Positions 34,537 to 43,797 of a stretch of 64,000 bases of DNA are shown here, piece after piece. Location of the stretch: assembly GCF_003574465.1 (NCBI RefSeq), contig NZ_QOWC01000016.1, positions 1 to 64,000 on the forward strand, given 5' to 3'. This DNA is from Methylobacterium crusticola (lineage in GTDB: Bacteria > Pseudomonadota > Alphaproteobacteria > Rhizobiales > Beijerinckiaceae). Position numbers and translations under genes: made by a program. A model generated the notes under the pieces. The model worked only from the letters and a program-made list of their open reading frames with translations, was not told the DNA's origin and did no database searches. Position 1 is the first letter of the stretch. Each line of letters begins with the position of its first letter.

Positions 34537-36068
34537 ATGCGCTCCCTGCGCGGCCGCCTCCTCGCCCTCTGGCTCCTTCTCCTGGCCTCGGCCGCCGCCA
34601 CGGGCCTGCTGCTGGTGGTGTTCTACCGGCAGTCGGCGGCCCAGCAGGTGGCGCAGACCGAGGCGGCGGCGGGCCGGGCGTGCCGGGACATCGCCGAGCG
34701 CTACGCCTTCCTGACCGCGGGCTGGGGCGGGCCCGCGGGCGGCGCCGTCGATGCCGGGCTGCGCCGCGACCTCGACGCCGTCGTGCAGGTGGCCCTGCGC
34801 CACGCCGCCGGGATCGAGGGCGGGATCTGGCAGGCGGCAGCCGGCTCCCTCGCCTACGCGTTCCCGACCTACGAGGGCAGCGGCCCCAAGACCGACCTGC
34901 CGGCGGCCGAGATCGCCGCCATCGCGCAGGCGAACGCCGAGGCGCTGCGGGACGACCGCCCCGTCCTCGTGCGCCGGCCCGGCCGCACGCAGGCGCTGGT
35001 GCTCCACGCCTGCCCCCTGCCGGGGCCCGTCCCCGAGCTCACGGCCTGGGCCATGGGCCGCGCCTTCACGGGCCAGGGCCCGGCCTACGATCAGCTGCTC
35101 CTCGGCCTCGGCCTCCTGACGCTCACCGTGCTCGGGTCGGCGGCGTTCCTCGGGCGCCTGCTCTACGCGGTCTCCGGGCCCATCACGGCGATCGAGCGGG
35201 CGCTGGCGGCCCACCGCAAGGACGGGGGCGAGCTGCCGCGCCTGCCGCTGACGGGCGAGCGGGAGCTCGACCGGCTGGTCGACGCCCTCAACGCGGCCGG
35301 CGCGCGCCTCGCGCAGGCCCGCCGGCAGGCCTTCGCGGCCGAGCGCATGGCCGCGGCCGGCCGGCTCGCCGCCGGCGTCGCGCACGAGATCCGCAATCCC
35401 CTCGCGGCCATGCGCCTCAAGGCCGAGAACGCCCTCGCGAGCCCCGATCCGGCCCGGGCCCGGGCGGCCCTGGGCGTGGTGCTCGACCAGGTCGCCCGCA
35501 TGGACGGCCTGCTCCGGGACCTCCTCAACCTCACGCAGAACCGCCCCCCGCGGCCCCGGCCGGTGGACCTCGGCGCGCTCCTCGCCCGCAGCGCCGCCCT
35601 GCACGAGGACCTGGCGCGGGCCGGCGGCGTCGCGCTCACGGTGGAGGCCCCGGCCCCCGGCGCCCGGCCCGTCCTCGATCCCGAGCAGATCGGCCGCGCC
35701 CTCGACAACCTCGTCCTCAACGCGATCCAGAACGCCCCCGGGGGCGCGGTGCGGCTCTCGGCGGCGCGGGAGGCCGGCCGGCTCCGCCTGCGGGTCGCCG
35801 ACGACGGGCCCGGCGTGCCGGAGACGGTGCGGGGGCGGCTGTTCGAGCCCTTCGTCACCGGCCGGCCGGAGGGCTCGGGCCTCGGCCTCGCCATCGTGCG
35901 GGAGATCGCGCAGGCTCACGGCGGCGAGGCCCGCCTGCGGCCGGGCGACCGGGGCGCCACCTTCGAGATCGACCTGCCGGAGACCGGCCTGCCTGAGATC
36001 GACTTGCCCGAAACCAACCTGCCGGAGTTCGACCTGCCCGAGACCCGCCCGCCCGAGACCCGCCCGCC

Positions 36069-36084
<16 letters not shown>
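34537..36084 (+). CDS. Membrane sensor histidine kinase with repeat tail
   Basis: A 515-residue kinase. Two transmembrane helices (about 10-30 and 188-210) flank a periplasmic sensor of about 155 residues with no recognised fold. A HAMP-like linker follows, then the dimerisation helix with AGVAHEIRNPLAAMRLKAE (phospho-His) and a HATPase domain with NLVLNAIQNAP, DDGPGV and GSGLGLAIVREI. The tail is a run of 5-residue repeats of the type LPET/D/N from 15-bp DNA repeats. Its end overlaps the response regulator by 16 bases, so the two form a coupled two-component pair. Confidence 0.93.
35971..36060 (+). repeat. Six 15-bp in-frame tandem repeats
   Basis: Six head-to-tail copies of a 15-bp unit like GACCTGCCGGAGACC, at 35971, 35986, 36001, 36016, 36031 and 36046, encoding pentapeptides such as DLPET, GLPEI and RPPET at the end of the histidine kinase. 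The unit is a multiple of three, so copy-number change would keep the frame. The response regulator start codon lies 9 bases after the last copy. Confidence 0.9.
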
Positions 36085-37448
<1,364 letters not shown>

Positions 37449-37508
37449 AGGCGGGAGCAGGGCGGGAGCCCCGGTCGCCCCGCCCCGCGGGCAGGGTCCT
37501 CCGGGCCG

Positions 37509-37523
37509 TGGCACGGCGGTTGC
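37509..37523 (+). promoter_or_regulatory. Sigma-54 promoter (-24/-12)
   Basis: TGGCACGGCGGTTGC matches the sigma-54 consensus TGGCAC-N5-TTGC exactly, with correct GG/GC spacing. Start point expected near 37535, leaving a leader of about 27 bases before the ATG at 37562, with a GAGGA ribosome site at 37549-37553. It directly follows an NtrC-type activator gene. Confidence 0.8.
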
Positions 37524-37561
37524 GGTGGAGGCGGTCGCAACCTCCCGCGAGGACCACCCCG

Positions 37562-38260
37562 ATGGCGACCCTGATCGAGACCGCCCGCCGCCTCGCCGCG
37601 GTGCCCCTGGCCCTCGCCGGCCTCGGGGCCGGGACCGGGCTCGCCCAGAGCCCCGGCCCGGTCTGGGACCCGGCCTCGCTGCCCGAGACCCGCGGGGTCG
37701 TGAAGCTTTACACGCTCACGCCCCGCGGCGACGTCGACGGCCTCATCCTCACCGACGGCACCGAGGTCAACCTGCCGCCCCACCTGACCGCGCAGGTCGT
37801 GTTCGCGGTCAGGCCGGGCGACGCCGTGACGGTCCGGGGCGTCCGGGCCCGGGCCGTGCCCCTCGTCGACGGCATCGGCTTGCGCAACGAGGCGACCGGC
37901 GCCGCCGTCGTCGACGAGGGCCCGCCCAACCGCGAGGGCCGCGACGCCACCCTCTCGGGCAGGGTCGCGATGGTCCTCCACGGCCGGCGCGGCGAGGTGA
38001 ACGGCGTCCTCCTCGAGGACGGCACCGCCCTGCGCATGCCGCCGCACGAGGCGGCTCGCCGGGCGGACCTGCTCAGGGCGGGCCAGAGCGTCAGCGCCCG
38101 GGGCGACCGCCTCGCGACGGCGCTCGGCACCGTCGTGGAGGTGCGGGCGCTCGGCGCCACCCCGGACCGGATGACCGCGCTCGACCGCGGCCCGCCCGGG
38201 GAGCCGGGCCGGCCCCGGCCCCCGCCCCCGGGAAAGCCCGAGGCGCCGCCCCGCGGTTGA
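37562..38260 (+). CDS. Secreted protein with two DGT-PPH repeats
   Basis: A 232-residue protein of unknown family. The N-terminal hydrophobic segment (about 8-28) with AQS looks like a signal peptide. The mature part holds two related units of about 65 residues: the first with LTDGTEVNLPPHLTAQVV and GDAVTVRGV, the second with LEDGTALRMPPHEAARRA and GQSVSARGD. Each resembles a small beta-barrel such as an OB fold. The C-terminal 30 residues are Pro/Gly-rich. It is the only gene directly behind the sigma-54 promoter, so it is the likely target of the adjacent two-component system. Function unknown. Confidence 0.82.
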   Translation: MATLIETARRLAAVPLALAGLGAGTGLAQSPGPVWDPASLPETRGVVKLYTLTPRGDVDGLILTDGTEVNLPPHLTAQVVFAVRPGDAVTVRGVRARAVPLVDGIGLRNEATGAAVVDEGPPNREGRDATLSGRVAMVLHGRRGEVNGVLLEDGTALRMPPHEAARRADLLRAGQSVSARGDRLATALGTVVEVRALGATPDRMTALDRGPPGEPGRPRPPPPGKPEAPPRG

Positions 38261-38391
38261 CGTACAGTTCCGAAAAATAATCCAGGACCTGCGAAACCTT
38301 CTGCCGCTCCTCCGGTTTGCGCTCCGGGCCGGCACTTGCGGGCCCGCCGGGCCGCCTCCCGAGAACTGGCCTCCCCCTAGGAGAGACGACG

Positions 38392-39720
38392 TTGAGCACC
38401 GTACCGACGACGCCGACGGCCGCCGCGGAGGCGACCGCGAGGCAGCCCTCGCGGCGGGTCCTGCGCGGGCTCGACGCCCTCAACTTCACGCTCGCCGACG
38501 TCCGCGACGGCCTCGGCCCCTACCTCGCCATCTACCTGATCGCCGTGCGGGGCCCCGACCAGGGCTGGAACGAGGCCACGACCGGGATGGTGATGACCAT
38601 CGCGGGCATCGCCGGGCTCGTCGCCCAGACGCCGGCCGGGGCGCTGATCGACCGCTCGCGCCACAAGCGGGCGATCGTGATCGCGGCCGCCCTGGCGGTC
38701 ACCCTGAGCTGCCTCACGCTGCCCTTCATCGGGAACTTCTACGCGGTCGCGGCGACGCAGTCGCTCGCCGGCATCGCCGGGGCGGTCTTCCCGCCGGCCC
38801 TGGCGGCGATCACCCTCGGGGTCGTGGGGCCGACCCTCTTTGCCCGGCGGATCGGCCGCAACGAGGGTTTCAACCACGCCGGCAACGCGGTGTCGGCGGC
38901 CCTCGCAGGCGGGCTCGCCTACTTCCTCGGGCCGATCGTGGTGTTCTGGCTCATGGCCGTCCTGGCGGCGCTCTCGATCGGCGCCATGCTGATGGTGCCC
39001 GCGGAGGCGATCGACGACGACCTCGCCCGCGGGCTCGACTGCGCGGAGGACGAGGCGTGCGAGCAGCCCTCCGGCCTGACCGCGCTCCTCCAGAACAGGT
39101 TCCTGCTGCTCTTCGCCGGGCTCGCGGCGGTGTTCCACCTCTCGAACGCCGCCATGCTGACGTCGGTCGGGCAGCTCCTCACGCACCTGTCGGGCAAGGA
39201 CAACGCGACCTCGCTGATCGCCGTCTGCATCGTGGCGGCGCAGTGCGTGATGGTGCCGGTGGCGATGTTCGTCGGCGCCAGGGCCGACGCGGTCGGCCGC
39301 AAGCCGATCTTCCTCGTCGCCTTCGGGGTGCTGGCGCTCCGGGGCGTGCTCTACACCGTCTCGGACAACCCCTACTACCTCGTGGCGGTGCAGTGCCTCG
39401 ACGGGATCGGGGCCGGCATCTACGGGGCGCTCTTCCCCATCGTGGTGGCGGACCTCACCCGCGGCACCGGCCGGTTCAACGTCAGCCAGGGCGCGGTCGC
39501 GACCGCGCAGGGGCTCGGCGCCGCCCTGAGCGCGACGCTCGCGGGCCTGATCATCGTGTCGGCCGGGTACTCCGCCGCCTTCCTGTGCCTCGCCGCCATC
39601 GCGGGCCTCGGCTTCGGGCTCTACCTGCTCGTCATGCCGGAGACGCGGGGCTTCGACCCCGGCCGCAGCACGACGTCCCGCGGCGGCGGCGCCGCGCCCC
39701 TGGCGATGCCGGCGGAGTAG
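38392..39720 (+). CDS. MFS transporter, TTG start
   Basis: A 442-residue major facilitator with about 12 helices. It has the loop 2-3 motif GALIDRSRHKRA and the equivalent GARADAVGRKPIF in the second half. The start is placed at the TTG at 38392 (LSTVPTTPTA), because AGGAGA stands at 38379-38384 with seven bases spacing and family proteins begin near here; the ATG at 38317 has no ribosome site. Substrate unknown; such transporters are often annotated as multidrug or sugar exporters. It may be read with the secreted repeat protein upstream. Confidence 0.88.
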   Translation: MSTVPTTPTAAAEATARQPSRRVLRGLDALNFTLADVRDGLGPYLAIYLIAVRGPDQGWNEATTGMVMTIAGIAGLVAQTPAGALIDRSRHKRAIVIAAALAVTLSCLTLPFIGNFYAVAATQSLAGIAGAVFPPALAAITLGVVGPTLFARRIGRNEGFNHAGNAVSAALAGGLAYFLGPIVVFWLMAVLAALSIGAMLMVPAEAIDDDLARGLDCAEDEACEQPSGLTALLQNRFLLLFAGLAAVFHLSNAAMLTSVGQLLTHLSGKDNATSLIAVCIVAAQCVMVPVAMFVGARADAVGRKPIFLVAFGVLALRGVLYTVSDNPYYLVAVQCLDGIGAGIYGALFPIVVADLTRGTGRFNVSQGAVATAQGLGAALSATLAGLIIVSAGYSAAFLCLAAIAGLGFGLYLLVMPETRGFDPGRSTTSRGGGAAPLAMPAE

Positions 39721-39805
39721 CTTGCGTCCGCGGGCCGGCCGGCTCCGGCCGCCCGCACGGACCGGGCCCGCCCCCCTCCCTCACGCGACGAGAACGGACT
39801 GGACG

Positions 39806-41089
39806 ATGGGCGGCCTCATCGGCGCGAACCCGGCGACACTCAACGCCCTCACCTGGGGCATCGCCGGGCTGGCGACCGCCGGGGTGATCACCCGGCCGTT
39901 CCGGTGGCCCGAGGCGGTCTGGGCGGTGGCCGGCGCGGCCCTGCTGGTGCTCCTCGGCCTGATCCCGATCCAGGGCGCGCTCGCCGGCATCGCCCGGGGC
40001 ACCGACGTCTACCTGTTCCTCGTCGGCATGATGCTGCTCGCCGAGCTCGCCCGGCAGGAGGGCCTGTTCGACTGGCTGGCCGCCCTCGCGACCGGGTTCG
40101 CCCGCGGCTCGGCCACGCGGCTGTTCACCCTCGTCTACGGGGTCGGCACCGTCGTCACGGTGTTCCTGTCGAACGACGCCACCGCGGTGGTGCTGACGCC
40201 GGCCGTCTACGCCGCCGCCAAGGCCGCGAAGGTGCGCGAGCCCCTGCCCTACCTCTTCATCTGCGCCTTCATCGCCAACGCGGCGTCCTTCGTGCTGCCG
40301 ATCTCGAACCCGGCGAACCTCGTGGTGTTCGGCGATCACATGCCGCCCCTGAGGGCGTGGCTCGCCCGCTTCGCCCTGCCGTCGGCCCTCTCGATCCTGG
40401 CGACCTACGCGGTCCTGCGCCTGACGCAGGCGCGCGCGCTTGCGGCCGAGACCGTCGCCACCGACGTCGCCCGCGAGCCCCTGACCACCGGGGGGCGGAT
40501 CGCCGGCCTCGGCATCGTCCTCACGGCCCTGGCCCTGACCGCCGCCTCGGCCCTCGGCCGCGACCTCGGCCCGCCGACCCTGGCGATGGGCACGCTCACC
40601 GCGGCGGTGGTCCTCCTCGTCAAGCGCGAGAGCCCGGCCGCCGTGGTCCGGGACATCTCCTGGGGCGTGCTGCCCCTCGTCGCCGGGCTGTTCGTGCTCG
40701 TCGAGGCGCTCCAGCGCACGGGCCTGATCCGGATGCTCGCCGACGCGCTGCGGGCGGCGGCGGCCGACAGCGCCACGGGCACCGCTTGGGGCGCCGGGCT
40801 CCTCGTCGCGGTGGCCTGCAACCTCGTCAACAACCTGCCGGCCGGGCTCATCGCGGGCAGCACCGTGCAGGCCGCGCAGGTGCCCGACGCCGTCACGGGC
40901 GCGGTGCTGATCGGGGTCGATCTCGGGCCGAACCTCTCGGTCACCGGGTCCCTCGCCACCATCCTGTGGCTCACCGCGCTCCGACGCGAGGGCGAGGACG
41001 TCGGGGCCTGGACGTTCCTCAAGCTCGGCCTCCTGGTGACGCCGCCGGCCCTCGTCCTCGCCATCGCGGCCCTGCTGTGGGTCGGCTGA
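39806..41089 (+). CDS. ArsB/NhaD-type ion permease
   Basis: A 427-residue membrane protein of the ArsB/NhaD superfamily with about 11-12 helices. Seen: FLVGMMLLAELARQEGLFDWLA, the half-helix motif FLSNDATAVVLTPAV in the first repeat and NLVNNLPAGLIAGSTV in the second, and GPNLSVTGSLATILW, all close to arsenite permease ArsB. No arsR, arsC or ACR3 gene is adjacent, so arsenite export is possible but unsupported by context. The ATG at 39806 fits; the TTG-initiated extension to 39722 is Pro/Arg-rich. Confidence 0.88.
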   Translation: MGGLIGANPATLNALTWGIAGLATAGVITRPFRWPEAVWAVAGAALLVLLGLIPIQGALAGIARGTDVYLFLVGMMLLAELARQEGLFDWLAALATGFARGSATRLFTLVYGVGTVVTVFLSNDATAVVLTPAVYAAAKAAKVREPLPYLFICAFIANAASFVLPISNPANLVVFGDHMPPLRAWLARFALPSALSILATYAVLRLTQARALAAETVATDVAREPLTTGGRIAGLGIVLTALALTAASALGRDLGPPTLAMGTLTAAVVLLVKRESPAAVVRDISWGVLPLVAGLFVLVEALQRTGLIRMLADALRAAAADSATGTAWGAGLLVAVACNLVNNLPAGLIAGSTVQAAQVPDAVTGAVLIGVDLGPNLSVTGSLATILWLTALRREGEDVGAWTFLKLGLLVTPPALVLAIAALLWVG

Positions 41090-41117
41090 ACCTCGACCCC
41101 CGCCGCAGGAGACCCGC

Positions 41118-41564
41118 GTGAGCGCCGTCTGGCTCTATCCCCTGATCCTCGTCGCCGGAATCCTCCAGGCGATGGGCAACTCGATGAACGCCCGGCTGCG
41201 CGTCGCCGTGGTCAACCCGTGGCTCGCCGCCACGCTCTCGTTCACGCTGATCGTGTTCTGCTTCGTCACCCTGTTCGCGGTGCTGCCGACCCCGCTGCCG
41301 ACCGCCGAGGGCCTCGCCCGGATGCCCTGGTGGGCGCCCCTCGGGGGGCTCGCCGGCGCGGTGGCGGTGTTCGGCGGCCTCGTCCTCGTCGACAAGGTCG
41401 GGGCGGGGCCGTTCAACGGGCTCCTCATCACCGCCAACATCCTGACCTCCCTGGGGATCGACCATTTCGGCTGGCTCGGGATGCAGGTGCACGCCCTCGG
41501 GCCCGGCCGGCTGCTCGGCGCCGTGCTGATGGTCGGCGGCATCGCGCTCATCGCCCGGGGCTGA
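41118..41564 (+). CDS. YdcZ-type (DUF606) small DMT protein, first copy
   Basis: A 148-residue membrane protein with about five helices, from the drug/metabolite transporter superfamily (DMT_YdcZ). It starts with GTG at 41118 behind CAGGAG. Conserved core: LQAMGNSMNARLRVAVVNPWLAA, MPWWAPLGGLAGAVAVF and GAGPFNGLLITANI. It is followed 12 bases later by a close paralog of identical length. In related small transporters such pairs assemble with opposite membrane orientation; this is inferred here. Substrate unknown. Confidence 0.9.
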   Translation: MSAVWLYPLILVAGILQAMGNSMNARLRVAVVNPWLAATLSFTLIVFCFVTLFAVLPTPLPTAEGLARMPWWAPLGGLAGAVAVFGGLVLVDKVGAGPFNGLLITANILTSLGIDHFGWLGMQVHALGPGRLLGAVLMVGGIALIARG

Positions 41565-41576
41565 GGGGGGAAACCG

Positions 41577-42023
41577 ATGGCCGCCTCCCTGCTCTACCCC
41601 TTCGTGCTCCTGGCGGGCGCCCTCCAGGCGCTCGGCAACTCGATGAACGCGCAATTGCGGGTCGCGCTCACGAATCCCTGGCTCGCCGCTCTGGTGTCCT
41701 TCCTGCTGATCGTGTTCGTGTTCGTCGCGATGGCGGCGGTGCGGCCGCAGCCGTTTCCCGAGAAGGCGAGCGTCGCCGCGATGCCCTGGTGGGCGCCGCT
41801 CGGGGGCATCGCCGGGGCGGTCGCGGTGTTCATGGGCCTGCTGTTCGTCGACGAGATCGGGGCGGGCCCGTTCAACGGGCTCCTCATCACGGCGAACCTC
41901 CTCGCCTCCCTGGCGATCGACCATTTCGGCTGGCTCGGCATGAAGCCGAAGCGGCTCGGGCCGATGCGCGCGGGCGGGGCCGCCCTCATGGTTGCCGGGA
42001 TCGTGCTGATCGCGCGCTCGTGA
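41577..42023 (+). CDS. YdcZ-type (DUF606) small DMT protein, second copy
   Basis: A 148-residue paralog of the preceding gene, clearly a tandem duplication: the same NSMNAQLRVALTNPWLAAL, MPWWAPLGGIAGAVAVFMG and FNGLLITANLLASLAIDHFGWLGM blocks, with loop changes such as KPKRLGPMRAG in place of QVHALGPGRLLG. The changed loop charges are what one would expect if the two copies insert in opposite orientations. The 3' end overlaps a small convergent gene by 38 bases. Confidence 0.9.
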   Translation: MAASLLYPFVLLAGALQALGNSMNAQLRVALTNPWLAALVSFLLIVFVFVAMAAVRPQPFPEKASVAAMPWWAPLGGIAGAVAVFMGLLFVDEIGAGPFNGLLITANLLASLAIDHFGWLGMKPKRLGPMRAGGAALMVAGIVLIARS

Positions 42024-42249
42024 GGCCGGCCGGCAGCGCGCCCCAGCCCGCCCAGGCGGCGAGGGGCGCCCGCGCGTCGTCCGCCCCGGCGCTGAGCGCG
42101 TCCGCGATGGTGTCGGCCTCGTCCATGTCGAGGCCGACCTGCAGCACCTCGTCGATGATGGCGGTCCGTCCGGTCCGCACGTCGTAGACGGTCCAGCCGT
42201 GTCGGTCCTTGCGGATGTCGTACCGGATGAGGTCGGCTCTGGTGTGCAT
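41986..42249 (-). CDS. Small conserved-looking protein of unknown function
   Basis: An 87-residue protein: MHTRADLIRYDIRKDRHGWTVYDVRTGRTAIID-type start, then DMDEADTIADALSAGADD and an Ala-rich tail. The N-terminal part reads like a small beta sheet plus helix domain with normal codon use, so it looks like a real gene. Its 3' end overlaps the end of the YdcZ-type gene on the other strand by 38 bases. The similar-sized small gene at 42343 follows on the same strand. Function unknown. Confidence 0.65.
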   Translation of the reverse strand: MHTRADLIRYDIRKDRHGWTVYDVRTGRTAIIDEVLQVGLDMDEADTIADALSAGADDARAPLAAWAGWGALPAGLTSARSARSRQP

Positions 42250-42342
42250 GGCGTCCGTCCCGTGTGATGGCGGGGAGTCTCGGCGGAATAGCCCCTGGGC
42301 CGCCGGCCCAACGTGCTGGCGCGCACGCGGCTCGCGGGAGCG

Positions 42343-42561
42343 TCAGGCCTCGGGCATGCGGGACCGCACGTAGCCGCGGGAGATCAGGCGGTCGCGCTGG
42401 CGCGTGCGCCGCTCGGCCTCGCCGAGATCCGCGAGGGCGTCCGCGATGGCCTGGCGCAGGGCGATCCCGGAATCCCCTTGCGCCGCCGTGAGATAGGCCG
42501 CCGCGATCGCCTCGACGGTGGAGCGCGCCTCGCCGTGCCGGTCCGCCCGCTCCTGGCCCAT
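42343..42561 (-). CDS. Small helical protein of unknown function
   Basis: A 72-residue, charged, helical protein (STVEAIAAAYLTAAQGDSGIALRQAIADALADLGEAERRTRQRDRL in two short pieces of obvious helix). It starts at MGQERADRHG (42561); the frame is open to 42597. Codon use and amphipathic pattern favour a real gene. It is in line with the small gene at 41986-42249, but 93 bases separate them. Function unknown. Confidence 0.6.
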   Translation of the reverse strand: MGQERADRHGEARSTVEAIAAAYLTAAQGDSGIALRQAIADALADLGEAERRTRQRDRLISRGYVRSRMPEA

Positions 42562-42690
42562 CGCCGCCCGCGCCCCGTTAGAACATAACGTGAACAAGCC
42601 ACGGGACGCCCGATTCGGTCAAGCCCGCGCGGGCCTCGGGCGGGCGCTGATGCGCCCGGATGTGGATTGCGGGGAGAGCGGCCGCGGTTC

Positions 42691-42810
42691 CCCGTCCCGG
42701 CGGGCCGCCGCGCGGGTCAGGGCGGCCCATACCGGCGGGCCGCCGCGCGGGTCAGGGCGGCCCGTCCCGGCGGGCCGCCGCGCGGGTCAGGGCGGCCCGT
42801 CCCGGCGGGC
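42691..42810. repeat. 35-bp tandem repeat across a gene end
   Basis: Three full copies of a 35-bp unit (42691-42725, 42726-42760, 42761-42795) and a partial fourth (42796-42810). Units start CCCGTCCCGG and end GTCAGGGCGG; the second copy has CCCATACCGG. The stop codon of the metallo-hydrolase (42787-42789) lies in the third copy, so the repeat crosses the end of the gene. 35 is not a multiple of three. No spacers, so not CRISPR. Confidence 0.92.
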
Positions 42811-43710
42811 GGCCGGGTTCCCGGGCGCGAGGCTCGCCGGGATGTCCGCGCCGGTCCTGAGGGGCGCCTCGACGTACCGCCCGTGCCGGGGCACCGCCAC
42901 GACGGCGAAGTCCCGGGCGAGCGCGTGCAGGGCCTCGCGCAGCGCGGGGCCGCGCATCGGGCGGCCGTGGCCCGTGAGGGCGATCTCGGGCTCGAGGGCC
43001 GCGAGGGCCGTAACGGAGCGCCCGGCGCTCTCCCAGTCCGGCGTGAGGTAGCGCGGCGGGCCGTGCATCTCGGGGGCCTGCACGACGACCGCGTAGGCGG
43101 ATTCCTGGGCTGTCGTCACGAAGGCGTCGCCCGCGATCAGCAGGCGGTCGGCCTCGCGCCAGAACGAGACGTGGCCGGGCGAGTGGCCGGGGGTGGCGAG
43201 CCAGCGCCAGCCGGGCAGCGGCGGCACGGAGCCGTCCTCGGGCAGCTGCCGCAGGCGGGCGCCGACGTCGACGGGCCGGGTCGGGAACAGCGGCGACAGC
43301 CGCGCGACGAGGCCGCCGCCGACACCCGGATCGGGCGGCGGGTAGGATTCGCGGCCGTCGAGGTAGGGGTGCTCGCGCGGATGGGCCCAGACCGGCACGT
43401 CCCAGGCCTCGGCGAGGTCCTCGAGCGCTCCGACGTGGTCGAAGTGGCCGTGGGTGAGCACGATCGCGGACGGGCGGGCGCCGGGGCCGAACCGGGACGC
43501 CGCCGCGGCCTCGATCGCGGCGCGCGAGCCCATGATGCCGGCATCGAGCAGCACCCAGCCCCGGTCGCCGGCCCCCGGCGGGCCGAGATAGGCCACGTTG
43601 ACGATGGCGTGGCGCTGGTAGGCCAGGTCCGGCGTCACCGCGTGGGTGCCGTCGGGCCCGGCCGGGCCGTCCGCCCGGGCCGCGGGGGTGATCGGGATCT
43701 GCTGAGCCAT
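42787..43710 (-). CDS. MBL-fold metallo-hydrolase
   Basis: A 307-residue metallo-beta-lactamase-fold hydrolase without signal peptide. The zinc motif is LTHGHFDHVGAL, with further ligands in TPGHSPGHVSFW and IAGDAFVTT and the C-terminal ALTGHGRPM. The family includes glyoxalase II, lactonases and others; the substrate is unknown. The end of the gene (ASLAPGNPAARRDGPP) is encoded by a 35-bp tandem repeat, so the C terminus may be strain-variable. Confidence 0.9.
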   Translation of the reverse strand: MAQQIPITPAARADGPAGPDGTHAVTPDLAYQRHAIVNVAYLGPPGAGDRGWVLLDAGIMGSRAAIEAAAASRFGPGARPSAIVLTHGHFDHVGALEDLAEAWDVPVWAHPREHPYLDGRESYPPPDPGVGGGLVARLSPLFPTRPVDVGARLRQLPEDGSVPPLPGWRWLATPGHSPGHVSFWREADRLLIAGDAFVTTAQESAYAVVVQAPEMHGPPRYLTPDWESAGRSVTALAALEPEIALTGHGRPMRGPALREALHALARDFAVVAVPRHGRYVEAPLRTGADIPASLAPGNPAARRDGPP

Positions 43711-43797
43711 GCCGGCACCTCGCGCGGTCGAACTCTCCCTTAATGCCCCCCTGGAGTCCGTGTTCCGGGCCGGAGGCGGGCCCCCGCGCTCACGCCC

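Noticed and set aside
39806..41089. Arsenic resistance operon
   Set aside because: Only an ArsB/NhaD-type permease is present; neighbours are an MFS transporter and YdcZ-type proteins, with no arsR or arsC, so arsenite specificity is not supported.
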